Position numbers and translations under genes: made by a program | The notes under the pieces: generated by a model | Seen by the model: the letters and a program-made list of their open reading frames with translations, nothing else | Told to the model about the DNA's origin: nothing | Databases searched by the model: none | Assembly (NCBI RefSeq): GCF_001542415.1 | Contig: NZ_LNCU01000040.1 | Span: forward strand, 18,619 to 59,637 | DNA length: 41,019 nucleotides | Origin: Bradyrhizobium macuxiense | GTDB lineage: Bacteria > Pseudomonadota > Alphaproteobacteria > Rhizobiales > Xanthobacteraceae | Reading direction: 5' to 3' | Shown here: in pieces, positions 1 through 6,730 of the stretch | Numbering within the stretch: position 1 is the first letter of the stretch | Layout: each line of letters starts with the position of its first letter

Positions 1-11
1 CCTGCCGTGAC

Positions 12-41
12 ATGGATTGCTTCGCTTCGCTCGCAATGACG
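12..41. repeat. Half-copy of a dispersed palindromic repeat
   Basis: This 30-base stretch, beginning ATGGATTGCTTCGCTTCGCT, recurs with one substitution at 36847-36876, where it forms the right half of a longer palindromic element. Only this half lies in the window, because the left half would be upstream of base 1. It sits just before the ABC ATPase gene at 76. The match between the two copies is seen directly. That it belongs to a genome-wide family is inferred from similar elements known in Bradyrhizobium. Confidence 0.7.
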
Positions 42-75
42 AATTCAACTACCTCCCTCAATCGGGCCTAGCCGC

Positions 76-924
76 ATGAAGCCAGCGACGAAAATAAGCT
101 CTGCCGACCAACCCGCCGCGCATCTGCGCCTGGTGTCGGACCGCGCCGACGGCGCTGCGGCAGGCATCACGCTCACCGGCGTCTCGAAGACCTATCGCTC
201 GCGCGATGGCGACGTGCCGTCGCTGCGGCCGCTCGACTTCACCATCGATGACGGCGAGTTCTTCGTCGTGGTCGGCCCGTCCGGCTGCGGCAAGTCCACG
301 CTCCTGAAGATGATCTCGGGCCTGCTGCCGCCGACGACCGGCGAGGTGCTGGTCGACGGCGAGGCCGTGACCAAGCCGCATGGCAATGTCGGCATAGTGT
401 TCCAGAACGCCCTGCTGCTGCCCTGGCGCAACATCCTCTCCAACGTGATGCTGCCGATCGACATGAAGCAGCTGCCGCGAAACAAATATCTCGACCGCGC
501 CAAGGAGCTGTTGAAGCTGGTCGGGCTCGAAGGCTTCGAGAGGAAGCTGCCGTGGCAGCTCTCGGGCGGTATGCAGCAGCGCGCTTCAATCTGCCGTGCA
601 CTGGTGCACGATCCGAAGATCATGCTGATGGACGAGCCGTTCGGCGCGCTCGATGCCATGACGCGCGAGCGTATGAATGTCGAGCTGATGCGGATCCAGC
701 GCGAGACCGGCAAGACAGTGCTTCTGATCACGCATTCGATTCCGGAAGCTGTATTCCTCGCCGACCGCGTGCTGGTGATGACAGAGCGGCCGGGCGCGAT
801 CGCTGCGATCTATGACGTGCCGCTGCCGCGGCCGCGCTCGCTGGATTCGATGTCCGATCCCGTCTTCACCGCGCTGGTGCAGCAGATCCGGAAGCACTTC
901 TTCACGCAAGGGACGCTGGACTAG
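76..924 (+). CDS. ABC transporter ATP-binding protein, nitrate/sulfonate/taurine type
   Basis: This 282-residue cytoplasmic ATPase would power an importer of the NrtD/SsuB/TauB class. Walker A (GPSGCGKST) is at residues 67-75. A Q-loop with FQNALLLPWRN, the signature LSGGMQQRASICRAL and Walker B IMLMDEPFGALD follow in order, and the length is normal. The LLPWRN segment is typical of nitrate, sulfonate, taurine and pyrimidine-precursor importers. No partner permease or binding protein lies downstream, so they are presumably upstream of the window. The ATG at 76 has no strong Shine-Dalgarno, and the first 30 residues are variable for the family, so the start could lie further in. The enolase-superfamily operon begins about 230 bases later on the same strand, so this transporter may import that pathway's substrate, which is inference. 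Confidence 0.92.
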   Translation: MKPATKISSADQPAAHLRLVSDRADGAAAGITLTGVSKTYRSRDGDVPSLRPLDFTIDDGEFFVVVGPSGCGKSTLLKMISGLLPPTTGEVLVDGEAVTKPHGNVGIVFQNALLLPWRNILSNVMLPIDMKQLPRNKYLDRAKELLKLVGLEGFERKLPWQLSGGMQQRASICRALVHDPKIMLMDEPFGALDAMTRERMNVELMRIQRETGKTVLLITHSIPEAVFLADRVLVMTERPGAIAAIYDVPLPRPRSLDSMSDPVFTALVQQIRKHFFTQGTLD

Positions 925-964
925 GAAGTAAGACTTTGAGTTACGCTGCCACCGCATCCACGGT

Positions 965-1096
965 CCACCTCTCCCCTTGTGGGAGAGGTCGGATCGCATG
1001 GTCAGATGCGATCCGGGTGAGGGGTTGCGCTCCCTCGTGGGACCTGCGCCCCCTCACCCGGCGCTTCGCGCCGACCTCTCCCCGGTGGGGAGAGGT
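965..1096. repeat. Compound palindromic intergenic repeat with several stem-loops
   Basis: The gap between the ABC ATPase and the enolase-superfamily gene consists largely of perfect inverted repeats. ACCTCTCCC at 967-975 pairs with 981-989. CGGATCGCAT at 990-999 pairs with 1006-1015. GGGTGAGGGG at 1015-1024 pairs with 1050-1059. CGGCGC at 1059-1064 pairs with 1068-1073, and ACCTCTCCCC at 1074-1083 pairs with 1087-1096. The first and last hairpins share the ACCTCTCCC core, so the whole element is a palindrome of palindromes. It has no coding potential and no T-tract. It probably belongs to a dispersed repeat family and may protect or end the upstream transcript. Confidence 0.85.
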
Positions 1097-1152
1097 GCTG
1101 TTTGAGGGACCGGCATGGTCAAACAACATCGAACCTTGGTGTTGAAATTCTG

Positions 1153-2553
1153 ATGCTTCGTCTCACCGTCAACGATATTGCATTCTTTGAACGACCGCTG
1201 GTGTTCGCCCGGCCGTTCCGCTTCGGCGCGGTCACCATCAATGCGGCGTCGCAGATGTTCGTGCGGGTCGAGATAGAGGTGGAAGGCAGGGGGCGCGCGA
1301 CCGGCGCGAGTGCCGAGATGATGGCGCCGAAATGGTTCGACAAGCGGCCGCATTTGACGCCGGACGAGACCGTTGACCAACTCCGCCGCTCGCTCCTGCT
1401 CGCGCGCGAACTGTATCTGTCGCAGAGCGACTTCGTCACCGCGTTCGGCCTGCACGCCGGATGCATCGGTGCGCAGGCGACGGCCTGTGCGAGGGAAGAT
1501 ATCCCGCCGCTTGCGGCAGCCTTCGGCCCGGCCGAGATCGACAAGGCGATCCTGGATGCGCTGCTGCGCGCCGCCGGCCTCGGCGTCTTCGACGGTATGG
1601 CCGCCAACATCGCCGGTATCGATGCGCGGCTGACACCCGACCTCGATGATGCCGCGATCACGCGCTTCCTCTCCACGCGCAAGCGGTTCGATCGCGTCGC
1701 CGTCAGGCATACCGTCGGGATGGACGATCCGATCGAAGGCGCGGGCGGTGTCGCCGATCCCAAAGACAACGCCGATGCACATTACTTCAAGCTCAAGCTG
1801 AATGGCGATCCCGCGCATGACGCGGCGCGCCTGACGCGGATCGGCAAGGAACTGGCTGGGCTGCCTTACGCCACCAAGATCACGCTCGATGCTAACGAGC
1901 AATATGCCGATCTCGCCGCACTGAACGCGCTGGTCGACCGGCTCGACCATGACGCGGCGCTCGCGCCGATTGCCTCGAACCTGCTCTATATCGAGCAGCC
2001 GATGCCGCGCGACATCACGAAGGCCTCGCCGCTCGGAGCCCTCGCTGCGCGCAATTTCATCATCGACGAGGCCGACGATTTCTACGATGCGTTCCCGGAG
2101 GCGCGCGCACTCGGTTATCGCGGCATCTCCTCGAAATCCTGCAAGGGCATTTACAAGGCGATCATCAACGCCACCCGTGCCGCGACGTGGAGCGCCGATG
2201 GCGGCCAATACTTCATTAGCGGCGAGGACCTGACCTGCCAGGCCGGGCTTGCCGTGCAGCAGGATCTTGCGCTCGGCGCGCTGATCGGCGTTACGCATGC
2301 CGAGCGCAACGGGCATCACTATGTCGACGGCTTTGCCGATACTCCGGAGGTGGAAGCCGACGCCTTCCTCGCCGCACATCCCGACCTCTACACGCGCGAC
2401 GGCGGCAAGGTGCGCCTCGCGATCCATGACGGCGATCTCCTGACGGGATCGCTTGCTACGCCGGGCTTTGCCAGTTCGGTTCATCCGGACTGGTCCACCA
2501 TGCAGCCGCTGCGGCGGCCGACACCACGCGTTTTGCAGGAGCAAGCAGTATGA
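1153..2553 (+). CDS. Enolase-superfamily enzyme, mandelate racemase/muconate-lactonizing-like
   Basis: This 466-residue cytoplasmic protein probably abstracts a proton alpha to a carboxylate, as dehydratases and racemases of this superfamily do. Candidate catalytic residues are K213 and K215 in KLKLNG. Candidate Mg2+ ligands are D246 (DANEQY), E281 (YIEQPMP) and E306 (IIDEADD), with a later lysine at K328 or K331 in SSKSCKG. The spacing suits the barrel strands, although the protein is longer than the usual 360-400 residues. I chose ATG 1153 because the N-terminus MLRLTVNDI fits the capping domain. A TTG at 1102 would add 17 unlikely residues, and neither start has a good ribosome site. Its stop overlaps the next start as ATGA, so it is translationally coupled to the oxidoreductase. 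The substrate is unknown. Confidence 0.85.
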   Translation: MLRLTVNDIAFFERPLVFARPFRFGAVTINAASQMFVRVEIEVEGRGRATGASAEMMAPKWFDKRPHLTPDETVDQLRRSLLLARELYLSQSDFVTAFGLHAGCIGAQATACAREDIPPLAAAFGPAEIDKAILDALLRAAGLGVFDGMAANIAGIDARLTPDLDDAAITRFLSTRKRFDRVAVRHTVGMDDPIEGAGGVADPKDNADAHYFKLKLNGDPAHDAARLTRIGKELAGLPYATKITLDANEQYADLAALNALVDRLDHDAALAPIASNLLYIEQPMPRDITKASPLGALAARNFIIDEADDFYDAFPEARALGYRGISSKSCKGIYKAIINATRAATWSADGGQYFISGEDLTCQAGLAVQQDLALGALIGVTHAERNGHHYVDGFADTPEVEADAFLAAHPDLYTRDGGKVRLAIHDGDLLTGSLATPGFASSVHPDWSTMQPLRRPTPRVLQEQAV

Positions 2554-3701
2554 CGACCCAACGCCTCGGCCTGATCATGAACGGCATCACCGGCCGGATG
2601 GGGCTCAACCAGCATCTGATCCGCTCGATCGTCGCGATCCGCGAGCAGGGCGGCGTGCTGTTGTCGAACGGCGACCGCATCATGCCCGATCCGATCCTGG
2701 TCGGCCGCGACGCCGAGAAGGTCGCTGAGCTTGCCAAGCGCTTCGATATCGAACGCCACACCACTGACCTCGACCGCGCGTTGGCCGACAAGGGCGACAC
2801 CGTGTTCTTCGACGCCGCGACCACGCAGGCGCGGCCCTCGCTGCTGACCAAGGCGATCAACGCCGGCAAGCATGTCTATTGCGAGAAGCCGATCGCGACC
2901 AATCTGGAAGAGGCGGTTGCGGTGGTGAAGCTCGCCAATGCAAAAGGTCTTAAGCACGGCACGGTGCAGGACAAGCTGTTCCTGCCCGGCCTGAAGAAGC
3001 TCGCCTTCCTGCGCGACTCCGGCTTTTTCGGCCGCATGCTCTCGGTGCGCGGCGAGTTCGGCTACTGGGTGTTCGAGGGCGGCTGGCAGGAGGCGCAGCG
3101 GCCGTCATGGAACTACCGTGCCGAGGACGGCGGCGGCATCATTTTGGACATGGTCTGCCACTGGCGTTACGTGCTCGACAATCTCTTCGGCGAGGTCGAA
3201 AGCGTGGTGTGCATCGGGACTACGGATATTCCCGAGCGCTACGACGAGAAGGGCAAGAAGTATCAGGCGACCGCCGACGATTCCGCCTATGCCACCTTCA
3301 AGCTCAAGGGCGGCGTGATCGCACATATCAACATGAGCTGGGTGACGAGGGTCTATCGCGACGATCTCGTCACCTTCCAGGTCGACGGCACCCACGGCTC
3401 GGCGGTCGCTGGTCTGACCGATTGCGTGATCCAGGCGCGCCAGGCGACGCCGCGGCCGGTGTGGAATCCGGATGAGAAGCGGCTGCACGACTTTTACGCC
3501 GACTGGCAGAAACTCCCTGAGAACGTCGTCTACGACAACGGCTTCAAGGAGCAGTGGGAGATGTTCATCCGCCATGTCTGCGAGGATGCGCCTTACAAAT
3601 ACACGCTGCTCGAAGGCGCCAAGGGCGTGCAGCTTGCAGAATGCGCGCTGAAGAGCTGGAAGGAGCGGCGCTGGATCGACGTCGCCCCGATCGTCGTCTG
3701 A
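2550..3701 (+). CDS. Gfo/Idh/MocA family NAD(P)-dependent oxidoreductase
   Basis: This 383-residue protein is a likely NAD(P)-dependent dehydrogenase of a sugar, inositol or sugar-acid hydroxyl group. The N-terminus carries a Rossmann-like nucleotide-binding segment, LIMNGITGRMG, at about residues 8-18. This is an unusual variant of the glycine-rich loop and preserves only part of the usual GxGxxG pattern. The family hallmark EKP is at residues 112-114. The C-terminal alpha/beta domain contains GGGIILDMVCHW, where the D and H lie where the family usually has catalytic residues. The start overlaps the preceding stop by four bases. It probably oxidises the same substrate series as its enolase-superfamily and DUF993 neighbours, but the compound cannot be named from sequence. 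Confidence 0.9.
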   Translation: MTTQRLGLIMNGITGRMGLNQHLIRSIVAIREQGGVLLSNGDRIMPDPILVGRDAEKVAELAKRFDIERHTTDLDRALADKGDTVFFDAATTQARPSLLTKAINAGKHVYCEKPIATNLEEAVAVVKLANAKGLKHGTVQDKLFLPGLKKLAFLRDSGFFGRMLSVRGEFGYWVFEGGWQEAQRPSWNYRAEDGGGIILDMVCHWRYVLDNLFGEVESVVCIGTTDIPERYDEKGKKYQATADDSAYATFKLKGGVIAHINMSWVTRVYRDDLVTFQVDGTHGSAVAGLTDCVIQARQATPRPVWNPDEKRLHDFYADWQKLPENVVYDNGFKEQWEMFIRHVCEDAPYKYTLLEGAKGVQLAECALKSWKERRWIDVAPIVV

Positions 3702-3716
3702 GGAAGGACATTTGCC

Positions 3717-4925
3717 ATGAACAAGCCGGTCCTGCCCAAGCCTGTTGCTCCGAAGTCATCCCTGTCGCTAAAGCTGCCGACCGCTGATGGAGGCCTCGAG
3801 ACCTATCGCCTCGCGGCGTCGCGGACCTTTCCGGCGAAGCTTGAAGGCACGCTCAACCGTGTGGCCTTCTCGGCGGCGCATGTGGTGGCCGATCCGCGTG
3901 CCGATGTCGATCCGTGGCTGACGGCCGCGATCGACTGGGACCGGACGATCGCATTCCGCGAGCATGTCTGGGACCTCGGCCTCGGCGTCGCCGAGGCGAT
4001 GGACACCGCGCAGCGCGGCATGGGCCTGGACTGGGCGACCTCGCTGGAATTGATCCAGCGCTCGGTGAAGGCCGCAAAGGCGAGGGGCAATTCGCTGGTG
4101 TTCTCCGGCGCGGGCACGGATCATCTGGCGGTGGAAGACGCGAAGACGGTCGATGACGTGATCCGCGCCTATGAGGAGCAGATCGCGGCCGTCGAGAAGG
4201 CCGGCGGCCGCATCATCCTGATGGCCTCGCGCGCACTCGCAAAGCTCGGCAAGAGCGCGGAGGATTACGCCAGAGTTTATGACCGCGTGCTGTCGCAGGT
4301 CCGCGAGCCCGTGATCATCCACTGGCTCGGCGACATGTTCGATCCGGCGTTGGTCGGTTACTGGGGTACCGCCGATCTCGACAAGGCGATGGATACGGCG
4401 GTTGCGATCATCAACGCCAACGCGGCCAAGGTCGATGGCGTCAAGGTGTCGCTACTCGACAAGCAGCGCGAGATCGACATGCGGCGGCGGCTCGACTCGC
4501 GCGTCAAGATGTATACCGGCGACGACTTCAACTATGCCGAACTGATCGCGGGCGACGACAAGGGATTCTCCCACGCGCTGCTCGGCATCTTCGATGCGAT
4601 CGCGCCGGCGGCGTCCTACGCGCTGTCGCGGCTCGCGGCTGGTGACGAGGCTGGCTTCCACGACGTGCTGGGACCAACGGTGCCGCTGTCCCGGCACATC
4701 TTCAGGGCACCGACCCGCTTCTACAAGACCGGGATCGTGTTCATGGCCTATCTCAACGGGCACCAGGATCATTTCACCATGGTCGGGGGACAGGAGAGCG
4801 CGCGCTCGACCTTGCATCTTGCCGAACTGTTCCGGCTCGCCGACAAGGCCGGGCTGCTCGCCAATCCGGAACTTGCGACGCGCCGGATGACGACGATCCT
4901 CGCGACCCGTGGCATCGAGGCCTGA
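3717..4925 (+). CDS. DUF993 family protein, dihydrodipicolinate synthase-like TIM barrel
   Basis: This 402-residue protein resembles the DUF993 family, which is grouped with class I aldolases of the dihydrodipicolinate synthase type, so an aldolase or retro-aldol lyase role is plausible. I see barrel-like segments such as GGRIILMASRALAKLGKS and PVIIHWLGDMFDPALVGYWG, and a candidate Schiff-base lysine in VDGVKVSLLDK. The active-site lysine cannot be fixed without an alignment. A strong ribosome site (GAGGAAGGA) lies just upstream and overlaps the stop of the oxidoreductase gene. The stop overlaps the next start by one base (TGATG), which indicates a single coupled operon. The function of the family is not established to my knowledge. 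Confidence 0.82.
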   Translation: MNKPVLPKPVAPKSSLSLKLPTADGGLETYRLAASRTFPAKLEGTLNRVAFSAAHVVADPRADVDPWLTAAIDWDRTIAFREHVWDLGLGVAEAMDTAQRGMGLDWATSLELIQRSVKAAKARGNSLVFSGAGTDHLAVEDAKTVDDVIRAYEEQIAAVEKAGGRIILMASRALAKLGKSAEDYARVYDRVLSQVREPVIIHWLGDMFDPALVGYWGTADLDKAMDTAVAIINANAAKVDGVKVSLLDKQREIDMRRRLDSRVKMYTGDDFNYAELIAGDDKGFSHALLGIFDAIAPAASYALSRLAAGDEAGFHDVLGPTVPLSRHIFRAPTRFYKTGIVFMAYLNGHQDHFTMVGGQESARSTLHLAELFRLADKAGLLANPELATRRMTTILATRGIEA

Positions 4926-5788
4926 TGCGCGACTTTTCCAACGATCATCGCTGGCTGTCGCTGAACACGGCGACGGTCCGCAAGCAGGGCAATCTCGTCG
5001 CCATCATCGAGGCCTGCGCGCGGCACGGCATCCGTGCCATCGACCCCTGGCGCGACCAGGTCGCACGCGTCGGGCTCGAGCGTGCCGTGCGCGCGGTCAG
5101 GGACGCCGGGCTCGAGATGTCGGGCTATTGCCGTGGCGGCATGTTCACGGCAGATGCCGCGCATCGCATCGAGGCGCGCGACGACAACCGCCGCGCGGTG
5201 GATGAAGCCAAGGCGCTCGGCGCGTCCTGCATCGTGCTCGTGGTCGGCGGCCTGCCGCAATATTCGCGGCCGGGCAGCGCGGCATCGAAGGACATCGCGG
5301 CGGCGCGGGCGCAGGTGCATGACGGCATCGCCGAGATGCTGGATTATGCAAGGCAGGCCGAGCTTCCGCTCGCGATCGAGCCGCTGCACCCGGCCTATGC
5401 GGCGGATCGCGCCTGCGTGAATACCACCAGGCAGGCGCTCGACATCTGCGATGCGCTCGATCCGGGCAGAACCGGTGCGATCGGCGTCGCGCTCGATGTC
5501 TATCACATCTGGTGGGATCCGGAGCTGAACGCCCAGATCGCGCGCGCCGGCAAGGACCGGCTGCTCGCCTTCCATGTCTGCGACTGGCTGGTGCCGACCA
5601 AGGACATCCTCAACGACCGCGGCATGATGGGCGACGGCGTGATCGACATCAAATCGGTCCGCGCTTCCGTCGAGGCGCAGGGCTTTGCCGGCTACTCGGA
5701 GATCGAGATCTTTTCCAACGACTGGTGGGGCCGGTCGATGGACGAGGTGCTGCGGACCTGCATCGAACGGCATCGGACGGTCGTTTGA
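4925..5788 (+). CDS. Sugar phosphate isomerase/epimerase-like TIM-barrel protein
   Basis: This 287-residue cytoplasmic protein belongs to the xylose-isomerase-like (AP endonuclease 2) barrel superfamily, which includes ketose 3-epimerases, inosose dehydratases and related enzymes. Candidate metal ligands occur at strand ends: E in LAIEPLHP, D and H in GVALDVYHIWWDPE, H in LAFHVCDW, and E in GYSEIEIFSNDWW. This is the usual Glu/Asp/His/Glu pattern. It is the last gene of the four-gene operon, and its start overlaps the DUF993 stop by one base. The sequence supports an isomerase, epimerase or dehydratase on a sugar-like substrate, but does not choose among them. A dispersed palindromic repeat begins at the first base after the stop. 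Confidence 0.88.
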   Translation: MRDFSNDHRWLSLNTATVRKQGNLVAIIEACARHGIRAIDPWRDQVARVGLERAVRAVRDAGLEMSGYCRGGMFTADAAHRIEARDDNRRAVDEAKALGASCIVLVVGGLPQYSRPGSAASKDIAAARAQVHDGIAEMLDYARQAELPLAIEPLHPAYAADRACVNTTRQALDICDALDPGRTGAIGVALDVYHIWWDPELNAQIARAGKDRLLAFHVCDWLVPTKDILNDRGMMGDGVIDIKSVRASVEAQGFAGYSEIEIFSNDWWGRSMDEVLRTCIERHRTVV

Positions 5789-5892
5789 CCTCATCCTGAG
5801 GAGCGGCATCCCTGCCGCGTCTCGAAGGATGAAGCCACCGGCGGGGGCCTCATGGTTCGAGACGCCGCGTTGCGGCTCCTCACCATGAGGGA
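5789..5892. repeat. Dispersed palindromic repeat, copy 1, between convergent genes
   Basis: This element of about 104 bases starts CCTCATCCTGAGGAGC and ends CTCCTCACCATGAGGG, so its ends are inverted relative to each other. Internal CGTCTCGAAGGATGA and CATGGTTCGAGACG segments are also inverted. A second copy with the same outer and inner blocks lies at 18621-18718. It fills the gap between the stops of two converging genes. It lacks a T-tract but could form a long stem in both RNA directions and act as a bidirectional transcript end, which is inference. Confidence 0.85.
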
Positions 5893-5908
5893 CGGCCTGG
5901 CGCAGGCT

Positions 5909-6622
5909 TCAAGAATCCTGATCCCGATGCGCGAGCTCCAGCGTGACTAATCGCGCGAGCAGCGTCGCGGGATAGAGCTGGCCGAAGATCGCCTCGACAT
6001 TGCACAGGCTGCGCGCAATCGGGTGCAGCGGCGCGACGTCGCCATAGCCTGTCGTCGTCATCGTCGCGAAGCTGAAATAGATCAACTGGCTTGCCAGCGC
6101 CGGGCTGTCTTCCACCTTCATTCCGGAGAAGGCCTTCGGCACCAGCGTGCCGACGAAGGTGTAGAGCGCCGAGAAGATCACCGCGACCGTGAGATAGAGC
6201 AGAACCGCGCCGATCACGCGGTGATAGGTCACGCGTCCCGGTGCAAAGGTAGCGCGCGCCACCGTCACCGCCATGGTGATGCCGACGATCAGCCAGGATC
6301 CGGCGAACAGGTTGAGGTCGAGGATCGAGGGCGAATGCAGCCGCAGGACCGCACCGACCACAATCATCGTGAGCGCGACCAGCATCGCGACCATCGCGAA
6401 CGCGCTGCCTGACATCAAGAACACGCCGGCGACCAGGAACAGCGCCAGCAGCAGCTCGAAGATCTGGAATTCGAACAGGCCGAGCGCCTGTAGCGGCGCC
6501 ACCACGAACATCATGACCACGATCAGGACGGTGAGCACCGTCAGCAGGGAATCGCCCCAGCGTTCACGCAGCTCACCGATGTTCCTCCAACCACGCTTCA
6601 TTCCGGTCTCGTCATTCGGCAT
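5909..6622 (-). CDS. Potassium channel-like membrane protein
   Basis: This 237-residue inner-membrane protein has six predicted hydrophobic helices: roughly residues 26-47, 51-70, 74-95, 104-124, 136-157 and one after the pore. The pore carries the K+ selectivity filter TTTGYGD at residues 189-195, diagnostic of tetrameric K+ channels. None of the first four helices has the arginine ladder of a voltage sensor, and there is no cytoplasmic RCK/TrkA domain. It may therefore be a simple leak-type or unusually gated channel. I chose ATG 6622 over the TTG at 6673, because the extra 17 residues are not helix-like and TTG starts are rare. No partner gene is adjacent, and it converges with the catabolic operon. 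Confidence 0.85.
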   Translation of the reverse strand: MPNDETGMKRGWRNIGELRERWGDSLLTVLTVLIVVMMFVVAPLQALGLFEFQIFELLLALFLVAGVFLMSGSAFAMVAMLVALTMIVVGAVLRLHSPSILDLNLFAGSWLIVGITMAVTVARATFAPGRVTYHRVIGAVLLYLTVAVIFSALYTFVGTLVPKAFSGMKVEDSPALASQLIYFSFATMTTTGYGDVAPLHPIARSLCNVEAIFGQLYPATLLARLVTLELAHRDQDS

Positions 6623-6730
6623 GGCATCAGGATGCCAATGCCAAACATTGCTGCGCAGCGGCGGTAAAGGCAAGATGGGGAACCGGCATCGCGCGGGCGC
6701 GTCCGGCGATCCGGATGCCAGGCCGGCGCT

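Noticed and set aside
936..1145. Small open frames inside the compound repeat
   Set aside because: The sequence is accounted for by nested inverted repeats, and there is no ribosome site or conserved protein.
1054..2544. Long open frame of about 496 codons antisense to the enolase-superfamily gene
   Set aside because: It mirrors the real gene in a high-GC genome, is Arg/His/Asp-rich with no recognisable domain, and runs into the palindromic repeat.
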